Positions 43,605-51,234 of a stretch of DNA of 64,000 bases are shown piece after piece. The stretch is from Hymenobacter translucens. GTDB taxonomy: Bacteria; Bacteroidota; Bacteroidia; Cytophagales; Hymenobacteraceae. The position numbers and the translations under genes were made by a program. The stretch lies in assembly GCF_020685205.1 (NCBI RefSeq), contig NZ_JAJERB010000006.1, forward strand, positions 186,001-250,000. Direction: 5' to 3'. The notes below the pieces were generated by a model. That model had not been told where the DNA came from. It saw nothing but the letters and a program-made list of their open reading frames with translations, and made no database searches. Each line of letters starts with the position of its first letter. The stretch's first letter is position 1.

Positions 43605-44213
43605 ATGTCCGCGCCCCTGACCCGCCGCCTTACCCCTGGCTACGCCCTGCCTCACGACCTGGAGAAGCTGAAAACGCACCTCAAGGCCGAAGATGCAACG
43701 CCGGCTGAGTCTGCCTATATCAGCGACCTAGCCGTAACGGCCGGGGCGCTGTGGGAAGCAGCTACTGGTCAGCCAGTAATGGTTGCCGAGTATGTGACGG
43801 GGTTCAGTGGCTGGCATTATAGCGGCCGGCTTCACCTACTCGCCCCGGTGCAGGAGGTAACGAAGGTGCAGTATTTCGGAGAGGGGGACGCCTACGCCGA
43901 CCTCGAACCGGAATTATACGCCCTTTCTGACCTGTATCCTGGCCTGTTGGTTGGCCCAACCAGCTATTCCGGCCTTCAGCCTCAACTCTCTTATCGGACG
44001 CGCATCAACGAAGGCGTGCTGGTGTACTACACGGCCGGCGCTACCTCAGTAGACGAGGTGCCGCCCATCGTGCAGCAGTTTATTCGGCTGGTCGTGGGGC
44101 ACTGGTATGAAAACCGGCAGGAGGTGGTCCTGGGGGCAAGTCAGAACGGCATGGTGCAGATACCAATGGGCGCCCAGGCGCTGATTGATATGGAAAGGGA
44201 GCCGGTGCTATGA
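43605..44213 (+). CDS. head-tail connector (gp6-like)
   Basis: A 202-aa protein of the HK97 gp6/gp15 connector type: an N-terminal helix pair (LEKLKTHLKAEDATPAESAY ISDL) and a final helix (IVQQFIRLVVGHWYENRQEV). It should form the ring below the portal. Overlaps the next gene by 4 bp. Confidence 0.75.
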   Translation: MSAPLTRRLTPGYALPHDLEKLKTHLKAEDATPAESAYISDLAVTAGALWEAATGQPVMVAEYVTGFSGWHYSGRLHLLAPVQEVTKVQYFGEGDAYADLEPELYALSDLYPGLLVGPTSYSGLQPQLSYRTRINEGVLVYYTAGATSVDEVPPIVQQFIRLVVGHWYENRQEVVLGASQNGMVQIPMGAQALIDMEREPVL

Positions 44214-44536
44214 ACATCGGCAAGCTGGACCGGCGCATTACGCTAGAGCAGAACACCGCTACCCAAAACGCCTACGGGGAGCAGGTTCCGGCCTGGTCTG
44301 AAGTAGGGGAGGTATGGGCCCGGGTGGACTACGGCCGAGGCAACGAAGCCGTGCAAGCCGGGGAGCAGGTCGCCATTCAGCGCATCGACTTCACCATCCG
44401 CTACAAGCCCGGTTTGTCGGCCCGCCTTCGGATAACCTACGAGGGGCAGGTGTACGACATCGAAGCTGTGCAGGAGCTGGGCCGCCGGGCCGGGCTGAAG
44501 TTGTCTGCCTTTACCCGAAACGATGATGGCCGCTAA
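44210..44536 (+). CDS. head closure / head-tail adaptor protein
   Basis: A 108-aa SPP1 gp16-like head completion protein: starts GKLDRRITLEQNTATQNAYG, has EVWARVDYGRG and ends LRITYEGQVYDIEAVQELGR. Length and order are typical. Confidence 0.8.
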   Translation: MNIGKLDRRITLEQNTATQNAYGEQVPAWSEVGEVWARVDYGRGNEAVQAGEQVAIQRIDFTIRYKPGLSARLRITYEGQVYDIEAVQELGRRAGLKLSAFTRNDDGR

Positions 44537-44978
44537 GAACACCTTTCAGTTCCAGGGCTTCAAGGAAGTTGAGCAGCTGCTGGACGCCCTGCCCAAACGG
44601 CTAGGCGAAAAGACGCTGCAAAGCATCCTGCGCAAGAACGCCCGGCCGCTCATTCAGCGGGGCCGGGAGCTGGTTCCAAGGAACAAAGGAACGGTCGCCA
44701 AGAGCCTGGGAACCATTGCCGGCCGGGGTGCCGGACGGGGGACGTCGGTGTACGTCGGCCCCCGGCGAAGCAAAGCCTTCAACGGCTACGCGGCGCACCT
44801 GATTGAGTTCGGAACCGCGCCCCGCGTCCGCAAGGATGGCAGGGCAACCGGCTCGATGCCAGCCCAACCGTTTTGGCGGCCGGCCTTTGAGCAGACCAAA
44901 GATCAAGTAATAGCTGGTATCCGCCTCGACATCAAGGCGGTGCTCGACGGAAACTTCAAAGACCTCAACTTCGACTAA
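44523..44978 (+). CDS. HK97 gp10-like tail-completion protein
   Basis: A 151-aa protein with the gp10 hallmarks ARPLIQRGRELVPRNKGTVA and GYAAHLIEFGTAPR followed by MPAQPFWRPAFEQTK. It joins head and tail. It overlaps both neighbours slightly, as is usual in this module. Confidence 0.82.
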   Translation: MMAAKNTFQFQGFKEVEQLLDALPKRLGEKTLQSILRKNARPLIQRGRELVPRNKGTVAKSLGTIAGRGAGRGTSVYVGPRRSKAFNGYAAHLIEFGTAPRVRKDGRATGSMPAQPFWRPAFEQTKDQVIAGIRLDIKAVLDGNFKDLNFD

Positions 44979-45343
44979 TGGCCCCGGGTGAGCTGCTTTT
45001 TCAGGTCCTGAGCACGAGCCCCGAAACGGCGGCCCTGCTGGGAACCCGCATCCGGCCCAACCGGCTAGAGGCGGGGATGGTCTTGCCAGCCGCCACCTAC
45101 AGCATTGTCAACCGGCAGCCTCGTGCTCAGACCCGGCGGGAGTGTACGCTTTCCGATGAGGTACGGCTGCAGATCAACCTCTACGCCATCGCTTACGCCG
45201 ACCTGGACCCGCTGGCAGATGCTGTGCGCAAAGCCCTGCAGGAGGCCGGGTTTCGGTGGACCGGCGAAGGCGACCAATACGACGACGCCGGCCAGATCGG
45301 CGGCAGGCGTCAGGACTACACATTGATTCTCCCCACTTCTTAA
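44978..45343 (+). CDS. tail terminator (DUF3168)
   Basis: A 121-aa DUF3168 protein: LLFQVLSTSPETAALLGTRI, VLPAATYSIV and a middle pattern RRECTLSDEVRLQINLYAI. It caps the tail tube at the head-proximal end. Confidence 0.8.
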   Translation: MAPGELLFQVLSTSPETAALLGTRIRPNRLEAGMVLPAATYSIVNRQPRAQTRRECTLSDEVRLQINLYAIAYADLDPLADAVRKALQEAGFRWTGEGDQYDDAGQIGGRRQDYTLILPTS

Positions 45344-45355
45344 CCAACTGTACCC

Positions 45356-45802
45356 ATGATTGCTGAATCCACTTTTGAAAACCTCGGTGTAAGCATCGGG
45401 GGCAAGCTCGTCTACTGCTCCAACAGCATCGGCCTGGACCTGAGCACGGACGAAATCGAAGCCAGCTGCAAGCGCACCGGCCTGAACAAGAACTACCTGC
45501 CCGGCGCCAAGTCGGCCACGGCGAAGGCCGACGGCGTGATGACCGTTGCCACGAACGATGCCAGCGGCCCGGGCTCGACGGATGCCACCAACAACTACAC
45601 GTCGGAAAACATCATCGACGCGTGGCAGGCGGGCACCATCTTCGACTTCACCTGGGGTTCGGACAAGCCCGGTGAGCCGGTGTACGCCTGCAAAGGCTTC
45701 TTTACCTCGGTGTCGGCTTCGGTTGGCGTGGGAGAAGTCGGCAGCTACTCGACTACCATCCGCCTGAACCTGCCCCTGGTGAAAACCATCAACCCCGAAT
45801 AA
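45356..45802 (+). CDS. major tail tube protein
   Basis: A 148-aa beta-rich protein (FENLGVSIGGKLVYCSNSIG; IDAWQAGTIFDFTWGSD; GEVGSYSTTIRLNL) of the TP901-1/HK97 major tail type. Its position between tail terminator and tail chaperone supports this. Confidence 0.75.
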   Translation: MIAESTFENLGVSIGGKLVYCSNSIGLDLSTDEIEASCKRTGLNKNYLPGAKSATAKADGVMTVATNDASGPGSTDATNNYTSENIIDAWQAGTIFDFTWGSDKPGEPVYACKGFFTSVSASVGVGEVGSYSTTIRLNLPLVKTINPE

Positions 45803-45805
45803 CCA

Positions 45806-46189
45806 ATGAGCACCCCTACCCAAACCGGCGAAGTAACCCTGAGCCTGGGCGGTAAGCCCCGCACCGTGGCCTTTACAATGGGCGCACTGCTCGAATACGT
45901 TGGCCTTCAGGGCGGCGACCTGTCCGCCGCGATTGATTCGCTCGGCAGCGGCAACCCGGACGCCATTACGCCCCTGGTGTACTGTGGCCTGAAGGTGCGC
46001 CGCAAGGTCAACGCCCTGCCGGCTGACTTCGACCTGGACACGGCCCGGGAATGGGTAGCGGAGGTGCTGTTTCTACGGCCCGACGAACTAACGCCCCTGA
46101 TGGAAGCCCTCACGGCCAGCTTTCAGGAGTTGGGAAACCGGAAGGGGCTGCCGACGGAAGCGGCGACGGCAGCCCCGGGCCAAGCGTAG
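45806..46189 (+). CDS. tail assembly chaperone (gpG-like)
   Basis: A 127-aa protein in the gpG position, with AVNALPADFDLDTAREWVAE-type helices. Near its end the zero-frame sequence G GGA AAC (46132-46138) is a canonical slippery heptamer. A -1 shift there joins it to the downstream frame ending at 46500, giving a product of about 231 aa, as in lambda G and GT. Confidence 0.75.
   Translation: MSTPTQTGEVTLSLGGKPRTVAFTMGALLEYVGLQGGDLSAAIDSLGSGNPDAITPLVYCGLKVRRKVNALPADFDLDTAREWVAEVLFLRPDELTPLMEALTASFQELGNRKGLPTEAATAAPGQA
46132..46138 (+). promoter_or_regulatory. -1 frameshift slippery site
   Basis: GGGAAAC read as G GGA AAC in the zero frame fits X XXY YYZ. The -1 frame is open from before 46051 to 46500. 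It is in the position where lambda uses GGGAAAG. Confidence 0.65.
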
Positions 46190-46197
46190 CCGACATT

Positions 46198-46500
46198 ATG
46201 GACTTTGCCCTTGGGGAGTTGCAACTACTCCCCAAGGACTTTTTCCGGCTGACGTTCGCGCAGTACAACTGCCGGGTGCGGGGCTACCTGCGCCGGGAAG
46301 AAGAGAAGTGGGAACACACCCGCCTGCTCTACGGCGTGCTGTATAACAGCAATGTAGACGAGAAGCACCGCAAGCCCGCCAACCAACTGGTGCCGCTCCG
46401 CAAGGACCGCCGCGCCATGCTGCTGGCCGGACCAGTGAAACCGGGAATCAGCCGCGACGAACTCATTGCCCGCATTAAGAAACGGGATAACCTGAATTAA
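46198..46500 (+). CDS. tail assembly chaperone, T-like extension
   Basis: A 100-aa segment starting DFALGELQLLPKDFFRLTFA and followed by YNCRVRGYLRREEEKWEHTR, typical of the second part of the GT chaperone. ATG 46198 could allow separate initiation, but the -1 frame is open through the slippery site, so this is probably made as a fusion with the upstream protein. It binds the tape measure during tail assembly. Confidence 0.75.
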   Translation: MDFALGELQLLPKDFFRLTFAQYNCRVRGYLRREEEKWEHTRLLYGVLYNSNVDEKHRKPANQLVPLRKDRRAMLLAGPVKPGISRDELIARIKKRDNLN

Positions 46501-46504
46501 CCCT

Positions 46505-46525
46505 ATGGCTGCCAGCGGGGTACTA
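46505..46525 (+). pseudogene. orphan start of the tape-measure gene
   Basis: ATG 46505 encodes MAASGVL, which matches the first residues of the intact tape measure (MATSGIL) at 47240. After codon 7 the sequence becomes the antisense HNH gene, whose stop codon overlaps codon 7 (CTA). It looks like the original gene start left in front of an insertion. Confidence 0.5.
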
Positions 46526-47218
46526 AGAGCGGAACCCAATCTCCTTCTCGAATTCGTGAGGGAGTTTGGCGTTCTTCCTCCTGTTGCACGATGGGCAAAG
46601 GCATTGGAGGTTAGATTCTTCGTTCGTGCCGCCTTTACTTACCGGCCAAATATGGTCAACATGGTATTTCGAGGTGTCATGCGGACCCTCTCCCAGGCTC
46701 AACTTGCAATAGACACAAAGGCCATTCTGAGAGGCCCACATTCTACGGAGCAAGTGAACGCTGAAGTATCCGTAACCGGTGCGCCCGCGACGCCGGACCC
46801 ATGTAGCCTTACACTTCTCCGGATTGTTTTTAACCCAATTGAGCCGGTATTCAGGCCCCGACCGGGCAAGCCATCTAGCAGTAGAAGATCTTTTGCCAGC
46901 CCTTGCCTTTTCCAAGTTGCGGTGATACCAACTTCTGCCTCTTGCGGCATGGGCGGCGGGGTCAGCCCGTCGATATTCATCCTTTTGGGAGTTTATCTGA
47001 TCCTTGTTCTTCTGGTAATAAGTCTGTCTGGCGATGCGCGCCCGCTCTCTGGTCTCGGGACTTTCTTGGTATCTCCGCTTCCTCTCTGCTGCTGCACAAG
47101 GCTTACACCACTCGCTAAGCCCATCCTTGCGCCCCTTGTGCTTTCCGAACACGCCCACCGGTAGCGCCTTCTTGCAAAAGGTGCAAATCTTAGTCGATAC
47201 ACCGCTTGTGTTTTCCAT
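46523..47218 (-). CDS. HNH endonuclease inserted before the tape measure (mobile)
   Basis: A 231-aa protein on the opposite strand to the tail genes. It has an N-terminal CxxC finger (CTFCKKALP, EWCKPCAAAERKRRY), a Lys/Arg-rich coil and a McrA-type HNH core (CVYCKLSLGEGP; HVDHIWPVSKGG; NLQCLCPSCNRRK). It lies exactly between an orphan tape-measure start and the intact gene. The minus-strand TAGATTTA near its ATG may be a promoter giving a short leader. Confidence 0.82.
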   Translation of the reverse strand: MENTSGVSTKICTFCKKALPVGVFGKHKGRKDGLSEWCKPCAAAERKRRYQESPETRERARIARQTYYQKNKDQINSQKDEYRRADPAAHAARGRSWYHRNLEKARAGKRSSTARWLARSGPEYRLNWVKNNPEKCKATWVRRRGRTGYGYFSVHLLRRMWASQNGLCVYCKLSLGEGPHDTSKYHVDHIWPVSKGGTNEESNLQCLCPSCNRRKNAKLPHEFEKEIGFRS

Positions 47219-47239
47219 GTGTAAATCTAGTAAAATAAA

Positions 47240-50095
47240 ATGGCAACAAGTGGAATTTTAGCGCAAATGTCGGTGGTGCTTGGAGCGGAAATTTCAGGTT
47301 TCCAACGCTCCCTAGCAATCGCAAAAAAAGAGTTGTCGGGCTTTGTAAGGGCTGGCGAAGCCTTGCAAGGGGTGGGCGAGAGCCTGAGCAAGTACGTCTC
47401 CCTGCCATTAGCCGCCATTGGCGCAGGCGCCCTAAAAATGGGAAGCGACTTTGAGTCTGGCATGAATCGGGTTGAGGCGGCGACCCTGGCAAGCGGTAAA
47501 GAACTAGATGATTTAAAGAACAAGGCAAAATCTATTGCTCTCGATCCGCGGCTCAAGTTCTCTGCCCAAGACGCAGCCGGCGCATTAGAGGCGCTAGCTA
47601 AAAACGGCGTTAGCACTACCGATATATTAGGCGGGGCAGCTGACGCGGCTGTGAATTTGGCGACGGCCACTGGCGGTAAGTTGGCTGGATCAGCCGACAT
47701 TGCCACCGATGTAATGAATAACTTCGGCAAGTCTGCAAAGGACTTGGCTGCGGTTGTTGACAACATTACAGGCACCACCATTGCAAGCAAATTCAGCATA
47801 GACGACTATGCCGCTGCACTGGGGCAGGCAGGTGGCGTTGCCGGCCCCCTTGGGGTGAAATTCGAGGACTTTAATACTGCCATTGCTGCTACTTCCTCGG
47901 GTTTTTCATCTGGTTCGGACGCAGGTACTAGCTTTAAAACCTTCCTAAGCCGATTGGTCCCTGCAAGTCGGGAAGCCGAAGAGGCTATGAAGAAGCTGGG
48001 GCTTCAATTCTTTGATGCGCAGGGCCAAATGAAGCCCCTGCGCATCATCGCGGGGGACCTGCAAAAGGCATTTCAGGGGCTGAATGAACAGCAGCGTACT
48101 GATCTGGGGACAAAGATATTTGGAACCGATTCAATCAGAACAGCCCTGTTGCTTGCGAAACAAGGCACCGAGGGGTTTGACAAGATGGCGGAGGCCATTG
48201 GCAAAGTCAAAGCCGCTAGTCAAGGCGAAATACTCTCCAAAGGATTTGCTGGGGCCCTAGAAGCTGCAAAAAGTGCGCTTGAAGGATTGGGAATAGCTAT
48301 AGCCGAGAGTGGTATACAGAAGATAGGCACTTCGCTGCTTCAGTCCTTTACAGGCGTAATAACTGGACTAGCGCAGACAAGCCCACAGATTCTGCAGTTC
48401 GGGGTGTTGTTGGCTGGTATTAGTGCTTCTATCGGGCCGGTGGTAGCAGCCATTGGGGCCTTAGGTGCAGCATTACCCGCAATAGCAACTGGTTTTGCGT
48501 TGCTAAGCGGACCTATAGGATTGATTGCGCTAGGGCTGACAGCGCTAGCTGTTGCTACCGCTGGCTACCTGGCAACCCAGGGTAGTAGCACGCAGTCGTT
48601 TAAAGATCAAAAAGCAGCTGTTGAAGCCCTCGAAAAAGGGGTAAATCCACTGCTTGCCCGCTACGATCAGCTAAAAAGTAAAACCTCCCTCAGTAAATCT
48701 GAGCAGGAAGAACTGCGCCGGGTAATCAAGCAGATTGCCGATCAGGTGCCGGGTGTTGCCACGGCGTTCGACAGTTACGGGAACGCGCTGGATATTAACT
48801 CGGCTAAAGCGCGGGCCTTCGTTGAGGAACAAAAGGCCGTGCTGCGGGTGCGTAATAAGCAGGACATCCAGGACCAGACGACAGCCCTTCGCAATCTCGC
48901 TACCCAGATTGTCAAAACCACCCAGCTGCTGCAGTCGGCTTCGCCTAACGGTGAAATCTTCGTGGAGGAAACCAGCCTACGTAAGGTGGGTGAAGGATAC
49001 GAAAACGTAACGACCCGCCGCAAGCTCGACAACGCCGAGATCAGCGCCCTTCGGGCCAATCTTCAGCGACTCAACCAAGACTACAACGATCAGAACGCCA
49101 ACCTGCGAAGCCTGAAGGGGGAAGTCCTGTCTGTCGCAGATGCCAACGCCAAAGCCAGCAGCATCTCTCCGTTAACGCCCGGTGTTGATGAGGCCGCAGC
49201 CGCGCGGGCCAAAGCGCTAGAGGATTTGCGAATAGCGCTCTCCCTGAATGATAACCTGAGCCGAGCCTTAGGGCTTAACTATGACTATTTAGGGGGCAGG
49301 CAAAGCGCCCTTGAGGCAGGGGTAAGGTCGCTGGTTGCCGCTGGCTTTGACCCAGCCAGTCAGACCGTTCAAAGGTATGTAAGTGAACTGAAAAAACTTC
49401 AGGACATCTACACGGATGTTTCTAGCCTTCAGCTTAAAGCTATTAAGCTTGACACGTCGAGCCTGAGTGAAGCCATGACCTTGCCGCCTGTCAGCTTAGA
49501 TGCGCTGAACCTCAGTATAGACGAGGCGGGCGGGGCATATGCTCGACTAGGAAGTATTCAGTTGGAAGCCCTCGACACAATGGCCGCCGCCAATGTGGAA
49601 ATGGAACGGCTTCTAAGCGAGTTAAAGGGCGCCTTTGCAGACCTTGCAATCGGAGCTGCCGCAAATCTAGGGCAGGTGGCGGCCGGCGTTGGGAATGTAA
49701 ATGACGCCCTGAATGCAACACTTCAGGATACGCTTGCGCTGATGGCCGACTTTCTGCTAAAGTTCGGAAAGCAACTGCTCTTGAAGGGCGCTGGGGATAT
49801 TGCTATCGGCAACGTCGGGCAGGGTGTGGCTGAGATTGCTGCGGGCCTGGCCCTAGGGGCGGCCGGTGGTTATGCCCAGGGCCAGCGCACTAAGCTCCAG
49901 GCAAAAACCGACACCCCCCGTGTTACCGGGCCCAGCGCAGGTTACACCCCGCGCACTCGTGGTTCTTTAGAAACAACTGCAACTGGCGGGCCCGTCACGG
50001 TGATTCACGAGGTTAAAGTAGTTCAGCGCGGGGCAGATCTGATCGGCACCCTCACTATTGCCCAAACACGGCAGGGCCTCACGTCGGGGCGCTAG
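47240..50095 (+). CDS. tail tape measure protein
   Basis: A 951-aa TP901-family tape measure. The start is LAQMSVVLGAEISGFQRSLA, then GSDFESGMNRVEAATLA and repeated helical segments, hydrophobic helices around 380-450 (ISASIGPVVAAIGALGAALP; LLSGPIGLIALGLTALAVAT), and a glycine-rich C-terminus. The 5' half is visibly more AT-rich than the 3' half. By the usual 1.5 angstrom per residue rule the tail would be about 140 nm. Confidence 0.92.
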   Translation: MATSGILAQMSVVLGAEISGFQRSLAIAKKELSGFVRAGEALQGVGESLSKYVSLPLAAIGAGALKMGSDFESGMNRVEAATLASGKELDDLKNKAKSIALDPRLKFSAQDAAGALEALAKNGVSTTDILGGAADAAVNLATATGGKLAGSADIATDVMNNFGKSAKDLAAVVDNITGTTIASKFSIDDYAAALGQAGGVAGPLGVKFEDFNTAIAATSSGFSSGSDAGTSFKTFLSRLVPASREAEEAMKKLGLQFFDAQGQMKPLRIIAGDLQKAFQGLNEQQRTDLGTKIFGTDSIRTALLLAKQGTEGFDKMAEAIGKVKAASQGEILSKGFAGALEAAKSALEGLGIAIAESGIQKIGTSLLQSFTGVITGLAQTSPQILQFGVLLAGISASIGPVVAAIGALGAALPAIATGFALLSGPIGLIALGLTALAVATAGYLATQGSSTQSFKDQKAAVEALEKGVNPLLARYDQLKSKTSLSKSEQEELRRVIKQIADQVPGVATAFDSYGNALDINSAKARAFVEEQKAVLRVRNKQDIQDQTTALRNLATQIVKTTQLLQSASPNGEIFVEETSLRKVGEGYENVTTRRKLDNAEISALRANLQRLNQDYNDQNANLRSLKGEVLSVADANAKASSISPLTPGVDEAAAARAKALEDLRIALSLNDNLSRALGLNYDYLGGRQSALEAGVRSLVAAGFDPASQTVQRYVSELKKLQDIYTDVSSLQLKAIKLDTSSLSEAMTLPPVSLDALNLSIDEAGGAYARLGSIQLEALDTMAAANVEMERLLSELKGAFADLAIGAAANLGQVAAGVGNVNDALNATLQDTLALMADFLLKFGKQLLLKGAGDIAIGNVGQGVAEIAAGLALGAAGGYAQGQRTKLQAKTDTPRVTGPSAGYTPRTRGSLETTATGGPVTVIHEVKVVQRGADLIGTLTIAQTRQGLTSGR

Positions 50096-50367
50096 GAGTA
50101 GACAAGCGGCAGCACTGACAACGCCGTTAGTGAGTTCAGGCGTTCTTTCGAGCCGACGGCAATATCCCGCACAAGCCCAGGGGTTACCGCGTGACCTTGG
50201 CCGCGCATCCATTGATAGATGCGAATCAGCTGTTTCTGCATGGCTTCCGCGTGTAAGCGCCCCTGCTTGCAGCGAACGTACACCGCCTTTTGCTTTGCTA
50301 TGCCTACCCAGATTCCGGCATAGCCGGGCATGATCGACAATTCGAGTTCAAATTCGTAATCAGTCAT
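50092..50367 (-). CDS. leftward accessory (moron) gene
   Basis: A 91-aa protein of unknown function (YEFELELSIMPGYAGIWVGI; AVYVRCKQGRLHAEAMQKQL). It runs against the tail module and its stop shares the CTAG tetramer with the tape-measure stop. Opposite orientation and a terminator nearby suggest independent expression in the lysogen. Confidence 0.55.
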   Translation of the reverse strand: MTDYEFELELSIMPGYAGIWVGIAKQKAVYVRCKQGRLHAEAMQKQLIRIYQWMRGQGHAVTPGLVRDIAVGSKERLNSLTALSVLPLVYS

Positions 50368-50421
50368 TACCTTTACTCTTACAGTGATTGAAATAGGGGT
50401 TAGCGCCCCTGTTTTGAAATG

Positions 50422-50458
50422 GAGGTCAACCCTTGCCGGGGTTGGCCTCTCTTTTTTT
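50422..50458 (+). terminator. terminator in the moron island
   Basis: GAGGTCAACCC, loop TTGCC and GGGTTGGCCTC followed by CTTTTTTT. One G-U pair; a strong rightward terminator that could stop tail-operon transcripts. Confidence 0.8.
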
Positions 50459-50557
50459 GATGCTCAAATATACGTGTAATCATTACAAACACATGAGAAA
50501 TTATAGAGACAAGCAAAATAAATTAATGTGTTCCCCATGTATTACTATCTTTACACC

Positions 50558-50722
50558 ATGAAAAGCGAAGAGAAGAAGCCCCGTAAGCCCATGCTTACCA
50601 TTGAGGTAGATGCCGAAGAAAAGGCGCTGTTTCAGCGTGTAGCCAAGGCGCGAGGGCTAAGCGTATCGGCGCTGGCTAGAACCCTTATGCTTGATGAGGC
50701 GCGCCGGCTAAGTGTTTCTTAG
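50558..50722 (+). CDS. small RHH-like DNA-binding protein
   Basis: A 54-aa protein: basic arm (SEEKKPRKP), strand MLTIEVDAEE, helix ALFQRVAKARG, helix SVSALARTLMLDEARR, which is the RHH/CopG layout. TATCTTTA precedes the ATG by a few bases, and AACACAT/ATGTGTT arms (50488-50532) upstream may be its operator. Probably part of the accessory island. Confidence 0.6.
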   Translation: MKSEEKKPRKPMLTIEVDAEEKALFQRVAKARGLSVSALARTLMLDEARRLSVS

Positions 50723-50755
50723 AACCCCTATATTGCCTGGGTAACAACTCTCGCA

Positions 50756-51166
50756 ATGGAAAGCAAGTCCTGGGATTTCGGCACCGCACAAGCCAAGGTT
50801 AAGATTGAAGACGGCCAGTTAACGTGGTCTCTTTTCGGCAACGGGGGTAGTTCGTACCCGCTGCGCAGCGTCAACGGCATTCAGTACGAAACGGCTGGCA
50901 TGTTCAGTGTCATGGGCCATATGGTTATCCTGGCTTCTGGTGGCGACAACCGAAAGGTGCAGGTGCCGAAGTCCGAGAAGTCGGCCAAGATCATTCAGGA
51001 GATCAACGAGTACATCCGGGCCTACCAGCAAAAAGGGCAAGCGCCCGCGGCAAGTCAAGGCGTGTCGGTGGCTGATGAGCTAACCAAACTGGCTCAGCTC
51101 AAGACCCAGGGAGTATTGACAGAGGAAGAGTTTCAGGAACAGAAGCGGCGGCTCTTAGCTAGCTAA
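50756..51166 (+). CDS. PH-like plus SHOCT domain protein
   Basis: A 136-aa protein: N-terminal beta-rich part like a bacterial PH domain (VKIEDGQLTWSLFGNGG; NGIQYETAGMF), and a C-terminal SHOCT domain (SVADELTKLAQLKTQGVLTE EEF, QKRRLL). Such proteins are common accessory genes of unknown role. It ends just before copy 2 of the 20-bp element. Confidence 0.75.
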   Translation: MESKSWDFGTAQAKVKIEDGQLTWSLFGNGGSSYPLRSVNGIQYETAGMFSVMGHMVILASGGDNRKVQVPKSEKSAKIIQEINEYIRAYQQKGQAPAASQGVSVADELTKLAQLKTQGVLTEEEFQEQKRRLLAS

Positions 51167-51169
51167 CCT

Positions 51170-51189
51170 CGTTTCATATAGTCCTTTCC
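51170..51189 (+). promoter_or_regulatory. repeated 20-bp element, copy 2 (possible late promoter)
   Basis: Identical to 39687-39706. Here it lies 46 bp before the large tail-tip gene and just after the accessory island, where transcription of the tail genes would need restarting. Confidence 0.55.
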
Positions 51190-51234
51190 ACTAGAACACT
51201 TCACCCCGGGCAAGGCACAGGGTAGCTTCGTGCT

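Noticed and set aside
46505..47164. Rightward 219-codon frame opposite the HNH gene
   Set aside because: Beyond the first seven codons it is antisense to the HNH gene and has no protein-like pattern; only its start is of interest.
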